A stretch of DNA of 64,000 bases from Prosopocoilus inquinatus. Taxonomy: Eukaryota; Arthropoda; Insecta; Coleoptera; Lucanidae. The DNA lies in the NCBI GenBank assembly GCA_036172665.1, contig CM069869.1, positions 248,001 through 312,000 of the forward strand, written 5' to 3'. Under the pieces are notes generated by a model that was given only the letters and a program-made list of their open reading frames with translations, was not told where the DNA came from and searched no databases. The position numbers and the translations under genes were made by a program. Shown here one piece after another: positions 22,605 to 36,450 of the stretch (its first letter is position 1; each line of letters begins with the position of its first letter).

Positions 22605-25600
22605 TCATACCCGGCGCCTCCGCCAATTCCTCTCTGAAAAATCGCGATTACTCAGAGACGGAGAGAAATGGAACGATGCTGTCTTCTCCGTTGGATGACC
22701 AGTGGAGAACGTCATTCTCCTGAGAGGTAAACGTTTAATTCCCCCAAAAACAGCAATTTTTCCAAAGCGAAAACTTCTTTTCCAATCGAGTGTGAAGGTC
22801 GAAACTGCATCTGTATTATGCAGCTGGCCGAATGCTACGCAGCAGTGAAAACCAAATCTTCCTAACTCCAACCGTTCCGGAGATATTGCTTGTTAAAATT
22901 CATACCCGGCGCCTCCGCCAATTTTTTTCAGAAAAATCGCGATTACTCAGAGACGGAGAGAAATGGAACGATGCTGTCTTCTCCGTTGGATGACCAGTGG
23001 AGAACGTCATTCTCCTGAGAGGTAAACGTTTAATTCCCCCAAAAACAGCAATTTTTCCAAAGCGAAAACTTCTTTTCCAATCGAGTGTGAAGGTCGAAAC
23101 TGCATCTGTATCATGCAGCTGGCCGAATGCTACGCAGCAGTGAAAACCACATCTTCCTAACTCCAACCGTTCCGGAGATATTGCTTGTTAAAATTCATAC
23201 CCGGCGCCTCCGCCAATTTTTTTCAGAAAAATCGCGAATACTCAGAGACGGAGAGAAATGGAACGATGCTGTCTTCTCCGTTGGATGACCAGTGGAGAAC
23301 GTCATTCTCATGAGAGGTAAACGTTTAATTCCCCCAAAAACAGCAATTTTTCCAAAGCGAAAACTTCTTTTCCAATCGAGTGTGAAGGTCGAAACTGCAT
23401 CTGTATTATGCAGCTGGCCGAATGCTACGCAGCAGTGAAAACCACATCTTCCTAACTCCAACCGTTCCGGAGATATTGCTTGTTAAAATTCATACCCGGC
23501 GCCTCCGCCAATTTTTTTCAGAAAAATCGCGATTACTCAGAGACGGAGAGAAATGGAACGATGCTGTCTTCTCCGTTGGATGACCAGTGGAGAACGTTAT
23601 TCTCCTGAGAGGGAAACCTTTAATTCCCCCAAAAACAGCAATTTTTCCAAAGCGAAAACTTCTTTTCCAATCGAGTGTGAAGGTCGAAACTGCATCTGTA
23701 TTATGCAGCTGGCCGAATGCTACGCAGCAGTGAAAACCACATCTTCCTAACTCCAACCGTTCCGGAGATATTGCTTGTTAAAATTCATACCCGGCGCCTC
23801 CGCCAATTTTTTTCAGAAAAATCGCGAATACTCAGAGACGGAGAGAAATGGAACGATGCTGTCTTCTCCGTTGGATGACCAGTGGAGAACGTCATTCTCC
23901 TGAGAGGTAAACGTTTAATTCCCCCAAAAACAGCAATTTTTCCAAAGCGAAAACTTCTTTTCCAATCGAGTGTGAAGGTCGAAACTGCATCTGTATTATG
24001 CAGCTGGCCGAATGCTACGCAGCAGTGAAAACCACATCTTCCTAACTCCAACCGTTCCGGAGATATTGCTTGTTAAATTTCATACCCGGCGCCTCCGCCA
24101 ATTTTTTTCAGAAAAATCGCGAATACTCAGAGACGGAGAGAAATGGAACGATGCTGTCTTCTCCGTTGGATGACCAGTGGAGAACGTCATTCTCATGAGA
24201 GGTAAACGTTTAATTCCCCCAAAAACAGCAATTTTTCCAAAGCGAAAACTTCTTTTCCAATCGAGTGTGAAGGTCGAAACTGCATCTGTATTATGCAGCT
24301 GGCCGAATGCAACGCAGCAGTGAAAACCACATCTTCCTAACTCCAACCGTTCCGGAGATATTGCTTGTTTAAATTCATACCCGGCGCCTCCGCCAATTCC
24401 TCTTTGAAAAATCGCGATTACTCAGAGACGGAGAGAAATGGAACGATGCTGTCTTCTCCGTTGGATGACCAGTGGAGAACGTCATTCTCCTGAGAGGGAA
24501 ACGTTTAATTCCCCCACAAACAGCAATTTTTCCAAAGCGAAAACTTCTTTTCCAATCGAGTGTGAAGGTCGAAACTGCATCTGTATTATGCAGCTGGCCG
24601 AATGCTACGCAGCAGTGAAAACCACATCTTCCTAACTCCAACCGTTCCGGAGATATTGCTTGTTAAAATTCATACCCGGCGCCTCCGCCAATTTTTATCA
24701 GAAAAATCGCGATTACTCAGAGACGGAGAGAAATGGAAAGATGCTGTCTTCTCCGTTGGATGACCAGTGGAGAACGTCATTCTCCTGAGAGGGAAACCTT
24801 TAATTCCCCCAAAAACAGCAATTTTTCCAAAGCGAAAACTTCTTTTCCAATCGAGTGTGAAGGTCGAAACTGCATCTGTATTATGCAGCTGGCCGAATGC
24901 TACGCAGCAGTGAAAACCACATCTTCCTAACTCCAACCGTTCCGGAGATATTGCTTGTTAAAATTCATACCCGGCGCCTCCGCCAATATTTTTCAGAAAA
25001 ATCGCGATTACTCAGAGACGGAGAGAAATGGAACGATGCTGTCTTCTCCGTTGGATGACCAGTGGAGAACGTCATTCTCCTGAGAGGTAAACGTTTAATT
25101 CCCCCAAAAACAGCAATTTTTCCAAAGCGAAAACTTCTTTTCCAATCGAGTGTGAAGGTCGAAACTGCATCTGTATCATGCAGCTGGCCGAATGCTACGC
25201 AGCAGTGAAAACCACATCTTCCTAACTCCAACCGTTCCGGAGATATTGCTTGTTAAAATTCATACCCGGCGCCTCCGCCAATTTTTTTCAGAAAAATCGC
25301 GAATACTCAGAGACGGAGAGAAATGGAACGATGCTGTCTTCTCCGTTGGATGACCAGTGGAGAACGTCATTCTCATGAGAGGTAAACGTTTAATTCCCCC
25401 AAAAACAGCAATTTTTCCAAAGCGAAAACTTCTTTTCCAATCGAGTGTGAAGGTCGAAACTGCATCTGTATTATGCAGCTGGCCGAATGCTACGCAGCAG
25501 TGAAAACCACATCTTCCTAACTCCAACCGTTCCGGAGATATTGCTTGTTAAAATTCATACCCGGCGCCTCCGCCAATTTTTATCAGAAAAATCGCGATTA

Positions 25601-28600
25601 CTCAGAGACGGAGAGAAATGGAACGATGCTGTCTTCTCCGTTGGATGACCAGTGGAGAACGTTATTCTCCTGAGAGGGAAACCTTTAATTCCCCCAAAAA
25701 CAGCAATTTTTCCAAAGCGAAAACTTCTTTTCCAATCGAGTGTGAAGGTCGAAACTGCATCTGTATTATGCAGCTGGCCGAATGCTACGCAGCAGTGAAA
25801 ACCACATCTTCCTAACTCCAACCGTTCCGGAGATATTGCTTGTTAAAATTCATACCCGGCGCCTCCGCCAATTTTTTTCAGAAAAATAGCGAATACTCAG
25901 AGACGGAGAGAAATGGAACGATGCTGTCTTCTCCGTTGGATGACCAGTGGAGAACGTCATTCTCCTGAGAGGTAAACGTTTAATTCCCCCAAAAACAGCA
26001 ATTTTTCCAAAGCGAAAACTTCTTTTCCAATCGAGTGTGAAGGTCGAAACTGCATCTGTATTATGCAGCTGGCCGAATGCTACGCAGCAGTGAAAACCAC
26101 ATCTTCCTAACTCCAACCGTTCCGGAGATATTGCTTGTTTAAATTCATACCCGGCGCCTCCGCCAATTCCTCTCTGAAAAATCGCGATTACTCAGAGACG
26201 GAGAGAAATGGAACGATGCTGTCTTCTCCGTTGGATGACCAGTGGAGAACGTCATTCTCCTGAGAGGTAAACGTTTAATTCCCCCAAAAACAGCAATTTT
26301 TCCAAAGCGAAAACTTCTTTTCCAATCGAGTGTGAAGGTCGAAACTGCATCTGTATTATGCAGCTGGCCGAATGCAACGCAGCAGTGAAAACCACATCTT
26401 CCTAACTCCAACCGTTCCGGAGATATTGCTTGTTTAAATTCATACCCGGCGCCTCCGCCAATTCCTCTTTGAAAAATCGCGATTACTCAGAGACGGAGAG
26501 AAATGGAACGATGCTGTCTTCTCCGTTGGATGACCAGTGGAGAACGTCATTCTCCTGAGAGGGAAACGTTTAATTCCCCCACAAACAGCAATTTTTCCAA
26601 AGCGAAAACTTCTTTTCCAATCGAGTGTGAAGGTCGAAACTGCATCTGTATTATGCAGCTGGCCGAATGCTACGCAGCAGTGAAAACCACATCTTCCTAA
26701 CTCCAACCGTTCCGGAGATATTGCTTGTTAAAATTCATACCCGGCGCCTCCGCCAATTTTTATCAGAAAAATCGCGATTACTCAGAGACGGAGAGAAATG
26801 GAACGATGCTGTCTTCTCCGTTGGATGACCAGTGGAGAACGTCATTCTCCTGAGAGGTAAACGTTTAATTCCCCCAAAAACAGCAATTTTTCCAAAGCGA
26901 AAACTTCTTTTCCAATCGAGTGTGAAGGTCGAAACTGCATCTGTATTATGCAGCTGGCCGAATGCTACGCAGCAGTGAAAACCACATCTTCCTAACTCCA
27001 ACCGTTCCGGAGATATTGCTTGTTAAAATTCATACCCGGCGCCTCCGCCAATTTTTATCAGAAAAATCGCGATTACTCAGAGACGGAGAGAAATGGAACG
27101 ATGCTGTCTTCTCCGTTGGATGACCAGTGGAGAACGTCATTCTCATGAGAGGTAAACGTTTAATTCCCCCAAAAACAGCAATTTTTCCAAAGCGAAAACT
27201 TCTTTTCCAATCGAGTGTGAAGGTCGAAACTGCATCTGTATTATGCAGCTGGCCGAATGCTACGCAGCAGTGAAAACCACATCTTCCTAACTCCAACCGT
27301 TCCGGAGATATTGCTTGTTAAAATTCATACCCGGCGCCTCCGCCAATTTTTATCAGAAAAATCGCGATTACTCAGAGACGGAGAGAAATGGAACGATGCT
27401 GTCTTCTCCGTTGGATGACCAGTGGAGAACGTTATTCTCCTGAGAGGGAAACCTTTAATTCCCCCAAAAACAGCAATTTTTCCAAAGCGAAAACTTCTTT
27501 TCCAATCGAGTGTGAAGGTCGAAACTGCATCTGTATTATGCAGCTGGCCGAATGCTACGCAGCAGTGAAAACCACATCTTCCTAACTCCAACCGTTCCGG
27601 AGATATTGCTGGTTAAAATTCATACCCGGCGCCTCCGCCAATTTTTTTCAGAAAAATCGCGAATACTCAGAGACGGAGAGAAATGGAACGATGCTGTCTT
27701 CTCCGTTGGATGACCAGTGGAGAACGTCATTCTCCTGAGAGGTAAACGTTTAATTCCCCCAAAAACAGCAATTTTTCCAAAGCGAAAACTTCTTTTCCAA
27801 TCGAGTGTGAAGGTCGAAACTGCATCTGTATTATGCAGCTGGCCGAATGCTACGCAGCAGTGAAAACCACATCTTCCTAACTCCAACCGTTCCGGAGATA
27901 TTGCTTGTTAAAATTCATACCCGGCGCCTCCGCCAATTTTTTTCAGAAAAATCGCGAATACTCAGAGACGGAGAGAAATGGAACGATGCTGTCTTCTCCG
28001 TTGGATGACCAGTGGAGAACGTCATTCTCATGAGAGGTAAACGTTTAATTCCCCCAAAAACAGCAATTTTTCCAAAGCGAAAACTTCTTTTCCAATCGAG
28101 TGTGAAGGTCGAAACTGCATCTGTATTATGCAGCTGGCCGAATGCAACGCAGCAGTGAAAACCACATCTTCCTAACTCCAACCGTTCCGGAGATATTGCT
28201 TGTTTAAATTCATACCCGGCGCCTCCGCCAATTCCTCTTTGAAAAATCGCGATTACTCAGAGACGGAGAGAAATGGAACGATGCTGTCTTCTCCGTTGGA
28301 TGACCAGTGGAGAACGTCATTCTCCTGAGAGGGAAACGTTTAATTCCCCCACAAACAGCAATTTTTCCAAAGCGAAAACTTCTTTTCCAATCGAGTGTGA
28401 AGGTCGAAACTGCATCTGTATTATGCAGCTGGCCGAATGCTACGCAGCAGTGAAAACCACATCTTCCTAACTCCAACCGTTCCGGAGATATTGCTTGTTA
28501 AAATTCATACCCGGCGCCTCCGCCAATTTTTTTCAGAAAAATCGCGATTACTCAGAGACGGAGAGAAATGGAACGATGCTGTCTTCTCCGTTGGATGACC

Positions 28601-29094
28601 AGTGGAGAACGTCATTCTCCTGAGAGGTAAACGTTTAATTCCCCCAAAAACAGCAATTTTTCCAAAGCGAAAACTTCTTTTCCAATCGAGTGTGAAGGTC
28701 GAAACTGCATCTGTATTATGCAGCTGGCCGAATGCTACGCAGCAGTGAAAACCACATCTTCCTAACTCCAACCGTTCCGGAGATATTGCTTGTTAAAATT
28801 CATACCCGGCGCCTCCGCCAATTTTTATCAGAAAAATCGCGATTACTCAGAGACGGAGAGAAATGGAACGATGCTGTCTTCTCCGTTGGATGACCAGTGG
28901 AGAACGTCATTCTCCTGAGAGGGAAACCTTTAATTCCCCCAAAAACAGCAATTTTTCCAAAGCGAAAACTTCTTTTCCAATCGAGTGTGAAGGTCGAAAC
29001 TGCATCTGTATTATGCAGCTGGCCGAATGCTACGCAGCAGTGAAAACCACATCTTCCTAACTCCAACCGTTCCGGAGATATTGCTTGTTAAAAT
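22605..29094 (+). repeat. Domain of RRI / broken-palindrome / KRN groups
   Basis: Twenty-two monomers in which a core order recurs with variations: TTCTCA plus broken palindrome, GTTAT plus G124 (23490, 25555, 27325), broken palindrome, then TTCTCA or ERN, then KRN (24375, 26440, 28210). The same core is seen at 8470-9649. Private changes include GGAAAGATGC (about 24735), ATAGCGAAT (about 25887) and TGCTGGTT (about 27609). No non-satellite sequence is present. Confidence 0.8.
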
Positions 29095-30274
29095 TCATAC
29101 CCGGCGCCTCCGCCAATTTTTGTCAGAAAAATCGCGAATACTCAGAGACGGAGAGAAATGGAACGATGCTGTCTTCTCCGTTGGATGACCAGTGGAGAAC
29201 GTCATTCTCATGAGAGGTAAACGTTTAATTCCCCCAAAAACAGCAATTTTTCCAAAGCGAAAACTTCTTTTCCAATCGAGTGTGAAGGTCGAAACTGCAT
29301 CTGTATTATGCAGCTGGCCGAATGCAACGCAGCAGTGAAAACCACATCTTCCTAACTCCAACCGTTCCGGAGATATTGCTTGTTTAAATTCATACCCGGC
29401 GCCTCCGCCAATTCCTCTCTGAAAAATCGCGATTACTCAGAGACGGAGAGAAATGGAACGATGCTGTCTTCTCCGTTGGATGACCAGTGGAGAACGTCAT
29501 TCTCCTGAGAGGGAAACGTTTAATTCCCCCACAAACAGCAATTTTTCCAAAGCGAAAACTTCTTTTCCAATCGATTGTGAAGGTCGAAACTGCATCTGTA
29601 TTATGCAGCTGGCCGAATGCTACGCAGCAGTGAAAACCACATCTTCCTAACTCCAACCGTTCCGGAGATATTGCTTGTTAAAATTCATACCCGGCGCCTC
29701 CGCCAATTTTTATCAGAAAAATCGCGATTACTCAGAGACGGAGAGAAATGGAACGATGCTGTCTTCTCCGTTGGATGACCAGTGGAGAACGTCATTCTCC
29801 TGAGAGGGAAACGTTTAATTCCCCCACAAACAGCAATTTTTCCAAAGCGAAAACTTCTTTTCCAATCGAGTGTGAAGGTCGAAACTGCATCTGTATTATG
29901 CAGCTGGCCGAATGCTACGCAGCAGTGAAAACCACATCTTCCTAACTCCAACCGTTCCGGAGATATTGCTTGTTAAAATTCATACCCGGCGCCTCCGCCA
30001 ATTTTTATCAGAAAAATCGCGATTACTCAGAGACGGAGAGAAATGGAACGATGCTGTCTTCTCCGTTGGATGACCAGTGGAGAACGTCATTCTCCTGAGA
30101 GGTAAACATTTAATTCCCCCAAAAACAGCAATTTTTCCAAAGCGAAAACTTCTTTTCCAATCGAGTGTGAAGGTCGAAACTGCATCTGTATTATGCAGCT
30201 GGCCGAATGCTACGCAGCAGTGAAAACCACATCTTCCTAACTCCAACCGTTCCGGAGATATTGCTTGTTAAAAT
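29095..30274 (+). repeat. Four-monomer block E, copy 1
   Basis: Order: TTCTCA/broken palindrome with a GTCAG box end, CGATTGTG with ERN box, C at rel 143 with TTTTTATCA, then AAACATTT. The same types occur at 37041-38220. The TTTTTGTCA box at 29095 is the only one I saw. Confidence 0.8.
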
Positions 30275-30569
30275 TCATACCCGGCGCCTCCGCCAATTTT
30301 TATCAGAAAAATCGCGATTACTCAGAGACGGAGAGAAATGGAACGATGCTGTCTTCTCCGTTGGATGACCAGTGGAGAACGTCATTCTCCTGAGAGGTAA
30401 ACATTTAATTCCCCCAAAAACAGCAATTTTTCCAAAGCGAAAACTTCTTTTCCAATCGAGTGTGAAGGTCGAAACTGCATCTGTATTATGCAGCTGGCCG
30501 AATGCTACGCAGCAGTGAAAACCACATCTTCCTAACTCCAACCGTTCCGGAGATATTGCTTGTTAAAAT
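29980..30569 (+). repeat. Single-monomer tandem duplication, AAACATTT type
   Basis: Two adjacent monomers (29980 and 30275) look identical, both with AAACATTT and the TTTTTATCA box. This overlaps the end of block E copy 1. Confidence 0.8.
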
Positions 30570-32634
30570 TCATACCCGGCGCCTCCGCCAATGTTTTTCA
30601 GAAAAATCGCGATTACTCAGAGACGGAGAGAAATGGAACGATGCTGTCTTCTCCGTTGGATGACCAGTGGAGAACGTCATTCTCCTGAGAGGTAAACGTT
30701 TAATTCCCCCAAAAACAGCAATTTTTCCAAAGCGAAAACTTCTTTTCCAATCGAGTGTGAAGGTCGAAACTGCATCTGTATTATGCAGCTGGCCGAATGC
30801 TACGCAGCAGTGAAAACCAAATCTTCCTAACTCCAACCGTTCCGGAGATATTGCTTGTTAAAATTCATACCCGGCGCCTCCGCCAATTTTTTTCAGAAAA
30901 ATCGCGATTACTCAGAGACGGAGAGAAATGGAACGATGCTGTCTTCTCCGTTGGATGACCAGTGGAGAACGTCATTCCCCTGAGAGGGAAACGTTTAATT
31001 CCCCCACAAACAGCAATTTTTCCAAAGCGAAAACTTCTTTTCCAATCGAGTGTGAAGGTCGAAACTGCATCTGTATTATGCAGCTGACCGAATGCTACGC
31101 AGCAGTGAAAACCACATCTTCCTAACTCCAACCGTTCCGGAGATATTGCTTGTTTACATTCATACCCGGCGCCTCCGCCAATTTTTTCCAGAAAAATCGC
31201 GATTACTCAGAGATGGAGAGAGATGGAACGATGCTGTTTTCTCCGTTGGATGACCAGTGGAGAACGTCATTCCCCTGAGAGGTAAACGTTTAATTCCCCC
31301 AAAAACAGCAATTTTTCCAAAGCGAAAACTTCTTTTCCAATCGAGTGTGAAGGTCGAAACTGCATCTGTATTATGCAGCTGGCCGAATGCTACGCAGCAG
31401 TGAAAACCACATCTTCCTAACTCCAACCGTTCCGGAGATATTGCTTGTTAAAATTCATACCCGGCGCCTCCGCCAATTTTTATCAGAAAAATCGCGATTA
31501 CTCAGAGACGGAGAGAAATGGAACGATGCTGTCTTCTCCGTTGGATGACCAGTGGAGAACGTCATTCTCCTGAGAGGTAAACATTTAATTCCCCCAAAAA
31601 CAGCAATTTTTCCAAAGCGAAAACTTCTTTTCCAATCGAGTGTGAAGGTCGAAACTGCATCTGTATTATGCAGCTGGCCGAATGCTACGCAGCAGTGAAA
31701 ACCACATCTTCCTAACTCCAACCGTTCCGGAGATATTGCTTGTTAAAATTCATACCCGGCGCCTCCGCCAATGTTTTTCAGAAAAATCGCGATTACTCAG
31801 AGACGGAGAGAAATGGAACGATGCTGTCTTCTCCGTTGGATGACCAGTGGAGAACGTCATTCTCCTGAGAGGTAAACGTTTAATTCCCCCAAAAACAGCA
31901 ATTTTTCCAAAGCGAAAACTTCTTTTCCAATCGAGTGTGAAGGTCGAAACTGCATCTGTATTATGCAGCTGGCCGAATGCTACGCAGCAGTGAAAACCAC
32001 ATCTTCCTAACTCCAACCGTTCCGGAGATATTGCTTGTTAAAATTCATACCCGGCGCCTCCGCCAATTTTTTTCAGAAAAATCGCGATTACTCAGAGACG
32101 GAGAGAAATGGAACGATGCTGTCTTCTCCGTTGGATGACCAGTGGAGAACGTCATTCTCCTGAGAGGGAAACCTTTAATTCCCCCAAAAACAGCAATTTT
32201 TCCAAAGCGAAAACTTCTTTTCCAATCGAGTGTGAAGGTCGAAACTGCATCTGTATTATGCAGCTGGCCGAATGCTACGCAGCAGTGAAAACCACATCTT
32301 CCTAACTCCAACCGTTCCGGAGATATTGCTTGTTAAAATTCATACCCGGCGCCTCCGCCAATTTTTTTCAGAAAAATCGCGATTACTCAGAGATGGAGAG
32401 AGATGGAACGATGCTGTCTTCTCCGTTGGATGACCAGTGGAGAAAGTCATTCTCCTGAGAGGGAAACGTTTAATTCCCCCATAAACAGCAATTTTTCCAA
32501 AGCGAAAACTTCTTTTCCAATCGAGTGTGAAGGTCGAAACTGCATCTGTATTATGCAGCTGACCGAATGCTACGCAGCAGTGAAAACCACATCTTCCTAA
32601 CTCCAACCGTTCCGGAGATATTGCTTGCTTACAT
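30570..32634 (+). repeat. EKH-type domain, seven monomers
   Basis: The box form AATGTTTTTCAG occurs only at 30570, 31750, 33225 and 36451. Units 30865-31454 share the rare TGTTTACATTC junction with 19065-19654, exactly 40 monomers (11800 bp) away. The last monomer (32340) is the CCCCATAAAC type. Confidence 0.8.
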
Positions 32635-33519
32635 TCATAACCGGCGCCTCCGCCAATTTTTTTCAGAAAAATCGCGATTACTCAGAGACGGAGAGAAATG
32701 GAACGATGCTGTCTTCTCCGTTGGATGACCAGTGGAGAACGTCATTCCCCTGAGAGGGAAACGTTTAATTCCCCCACAAACAGCAATTTCTCCAAAGCGA
32801 AAACTTCTTTTCCAATCGAGTGTGAAGGTCGAAACTGCATCTGTATTATGCAGCTGACCGAATGCTACGCAGCAGTGAAAACCACATCTTCCTAACTCCA
32901 ACCGTTCCGGAGATATTGCTTGCTTACATTCATAACCGGCGCCTCCGCCAATTCCTCTCTGAAAAATCGCGATTACTCAGAGACGGAGAGAAATGGAACG
33001 ATGCTGTCTTCTCCGTTGGATGACCAGTGGAGAACGTCATTCTCCTGAGAGGGAAACGTTTAATTCCCCCACAAACAGCAATTTTTCCAAAGCGAGAACT
33101 TCTTTTCCAATCGAGTGTGAAGGTCGAAACTGCATCTGTATTATGCAGCTGGCCGAATGCTACGCAGCAGTGAAAACCACATCTTCCTAACTCCAACCGT
33201 TCCGGAGATATTGCTTGTTAAAATTCATACCCGGCGCCTCCGCCAATGTTTTTCAGAAAAATCGCGATTACTCAGAGACGGAGAGAAATGGAACGATGCT
33301 GTCTTCTCCGTTGGATGACCAGTGGAGAACGTCATTCTCCTGAGAGGGAAACCTTTAATTCCCCCAAAAACAGCAATTTTTCCAAAGCGAAAACTTCTTT
33401 TCCAATCGAGTGTGAAGGTCGAAACTGCATCTGTATTATGCAGCTGGCCGAATGCTACGCAGCAGTGAAAACCACATCTTCCTAACTCCAACCGTTCCGG
33501 AGATATTGCTTGTTAAAAT

Positions 33520-33796
33520 TCATACCCGGCGCCTCCGCCAATTTTTTTCAGAAAAATCGCGAATATGGAACGATGCTGTCTTCTCCGTTGGATGACCAGT
33601 GGAGAACGTCATTCTCCTGAGAGGTAAACGTTTAATTCCCCCAAAAACAGCAATTTTTCCAAAGCGAAAACTTCTTTTCCAATCGAGTGTGAAGGTCGAA
33701 ACTGCATCTGTATTATGCAGCTGGCCGAATGCTACGCAGCAGTGAAAACCACATCTTCCTAACTCCAACCGTTCCGGAGATATTGCTTGTTAAAAT
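33520..33796 (+). repeat. Shortened 277-bp monomer with 18-bp deletion
   Basis: GCGAAT is joined directly to ATGGAACG at about 33564-33566, removing the segment that normally holds CTCAGAGACGGAGAGAA. This deletes the left arm of the ACGGAGA/TCTCCGT inverted pair. Only 1-2 bp of homology is present at the junction. Confidence 0.9.
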
Positions 33797-34386
33797 TCAT
33801 ACCCGGCGCCTCCGCCAATTTTTTTCAGAAAAATCGCGAATACTCAGAGACGGAGAGAAATGGAACGATGCTGTCTTCTCCGTTGGATGACCAGTGGAGA
33901 ACGTCATTCTCCTGAGAGGTAAACGTTTAATTCCCCCAAAAACAGCAATTTTTCAAAAGCGAAAACTTCTTTTCCAATCGAGTGTGAAGGTCGAAACTGC
34001 ATCTGTATTATGCAGCTGGCCGAATGCTACGCAGCAGTGAAAACCACATCTTCCTAACTCCAACCGTTCCGGAGATATTGCTTGTTAAAGTTCATACCCG
34101 GCGCCTCCGCCAATTTTTTTCAGAAAAATCGCGAATACTCAGAGACGGAGAGAAATGGAACGATGCTGTCTTCTCCGTTGGATGACCAGTGGAGAACGTC
34201 ATTCTCCTGAGAGGTAAACGTTTAACTCCCCCAAAAACAGCAATTTTTCAAAAGCGAAAACTTCTTTTCCAATCGAGTGTGAAGGTCGAAACTGCATCTG
34301 TATTATGCAGCTGGCCGAATGCTACGCAGCAGTGAAAACCACATCTTCCTAACTCCAACCGTTCCGGAGATATTGCTTGTTAAAAT

Positions 34387-34680
34387 TCATACCCGGCGCC
34401 TCCGCCAATTTTTTTCAGAGAAATCGCGAATACTCAGAGACGGAGAGAAATGGAACGATGCTGTCTTCTCCGTTGGATGACCAGTGGAGAACGTCATTCT
34501 CCTGAGAGGTAAACGTTTAATTCCCCCAAAAACAGCATTTTTTTTAAGCGAAAACTTCTCTTCCAATCGAGTGTGAAGGTCGAAACTGCATCTGTATCAT
34601 GCACCTGGCCGAATGCTACGCAGCAGTGAAAACCACATCTTAATAACTCCAACCGTTCCGGAGATATTGCTTGTTAAAAT
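34387..34680 (+). repeat. Most diverged monomer, 294 bp
   Basis: Changes stacked in one unit include TTTCAGAGAAATCG, CAGCATTTTTTTTAAGCG (one base short), CTTCTCTTCC, C at rel 213, CACCTGG in place of CAGCTGG, and CTTAATAAC in place of CTTCCTAAC. Few monomers elsewhere share any of these apart from C at rel 213. Confidence 0.85.
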
Positions 34681-34975
34681 TCATACCCGGCGCCTCCGCC
34701 AATTTTTTTCAGAAAAATCGCGATTACTCAGAGACGGAGAGAGAAGGAACGATGCTGTTTTCTCCGTTGGATGACCAGTGGAGAACGTCATTCCCCTGAG
34801 AGGGAAACGTTTAATTCCCCCACAAACAGCAATTTCTCCAAAGCGAAAACTTCTTTTCCAATCGAGTGTGAAGGTCGAAACTGCATCTGTATCATGCAGC
34901 TGGCCGAATGCTACGCAGCAGTGAAAACCACATTTTCCTAACTCCAACCGTTCCGGAGATATTGCTTGTTAAAAT
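34681..34975 (+). repeat. Distinct monomer type, copy 1
   Basis: Carries GAGAGAAGG, TGTTTTCTCC, TTCCCC, G124, C at rel 143, CAATTTCTCC, C at rel 213 and CATTTTCC together. The same combination is found only at 43826-44120. In both, the ATG found in most other units at rel 64 is AAG. Confidence 0.85.
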
Positions 34976-35270
34976 TCATACCCGGCGCCTCCGCCAATTT
35001 TTTTCAGAAAAATCGCGAATACTCAGAGACGGAGAGAAATGGAACGATGCTGTCTTCTCCGTTGGATGACCAGTGGAGAACGTCATTCTCCTGAGAGGTA
35101 AACGTTTAATTCCCCCACAAACAGCAATTTTTCCAAAGCGAAAACTTCTTTTCCAATCGAGTGTGAAGGTCGAAACTGCATCTGTATTATGCAGCTGGCC
35201 GAATGCTACGCAGCAGTGAAAACCACATCTTCCTAACTCCAATCGTTCCGGAGATATTGCTTGTTAAAAT

Positions 35271-36450
35271 TCATACCCGGCGCCTCCGCCAATTTTTATC
35301 AGAAAAATCGCGATTACTCAGAGACGGAGAGAAATGGAACGATGCTGTCTTCTCCGTTGGATGACCAGTGGAGAACGTCATTCTCCTGAGAGGTAAACAT
35401 TTAATTCCCCCAAAAACAGCAATTTTTCCAAAGCGAAAACTTCTTTTCCAATCGAGTGTGAAGGTCGAAACTGCATCTGTATTATGCAGCTGGCCGAATG
35501 CTACGCAGCAGTGAAAACCACATCTTCCTAACTCCAACCGTTCCGGAGATATTGCTTGTTAAAATTCATACCCGGCGCCTCCGCCAATTTTTATCAGAAA
35601 AATCGCGATTACTCAGAGACGGAGAGAAATGGAACGATGCTGTCTTCTCCGTTGGATGACCAGTGGAGAACGTCATTCTCCTGAGAGGTAAACGTTTAAT
35701 TCCCCCAAAAACAGCAATTTTTCCAAAGCGAAAACTTCTTTTCCAATCGAGTGTGAAGGTCGAAACTGCATCTGTATTATGCAGCTGGCCGAATGCTACG
35801 CAGCAGTGAAAACCACATCTTCCTAACTCCAACCGTTCCGGAGATATTGCTTGTTAAAATTCATACCCGGCGCCTCCGCCATTTTTTTTCAGAAAAATCG
35901 CGATTACTCAGAGACGGAGAGAAATGGAACGATGCTGTCTTCTCCGTTGGATGACCAGTGGAGAACGTCATTCTCCTGAGAGGGAAACCTTTAATTCCCC
36001 CAAAAACAGCAATTTTTCCAAAGCGAAAACTTCTTTTCCAATCGAGTGTGAAGGTCGAAACTGCATCTGTATTATGCAGCTGGCCGAATGCTACGCAGCA
36101 GTGAAAACCACATCTTCCTAACTCCAACCGTTCCGGAGATATTGCTTGTTAAAATTCATACCCGGCGCCTCCGCCAATTTTTTTCAGAAAAATCGCGATT
36201 ACTCAGAGATGGAGAGAGATGGAACGATGCTGTCTTCTCCGTTGGATGACCAGTGGAGAAAGTCATTCTCCTGAGAGGGAAACGTTTAATTCCCCCATAA
36301 ACAGCAATTTTTCCAAAGCGAAAACTTCTTTTCCAATCGAGTGTGAAGGTCGAAACTGCATCTGTATTATGCAGCTGGCCGAATGCTACGCAGCAGTGAA
36401 AACCACATCTTCCTAACTCCAACCGTTCCGGAGATATTGCTTGTTAAAAT
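35271..36450 (+). repeat. Four-monomer block C, copy 2
   Basis: Same four types in order as 11715-12894. The third unit has a private-looking GCCATTTTTTTT box that is shared only with the unit at 36746. A partial copy of the theme (AAACATTT, TTTTTATCA, AAACCTTT) follows at 37926-38810. Confidence 0.85.

Larger units (their letters stand above)
32635..35270 (+). repeat. Most diverged zone of the array
   Basis: Nine monomers with a high load of uncommon changes: TGCTTACATTCATAACCGG at two unit starts (32635, 32930), CAATTTCTCC (32635, 34681), an 18-bp deletion (33520), TTCAAAAGC in two consecutive units (33797, 34092), TTTAACTCC and TTTCAGAGAAATCG, a heavily changed unit (34387), GAGAGAAGG with CATTTTCC (34681), and AATCGTTCCGG near 35243. 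This may be an older, less homogenised patch inside the array. Confidence 0.8.
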
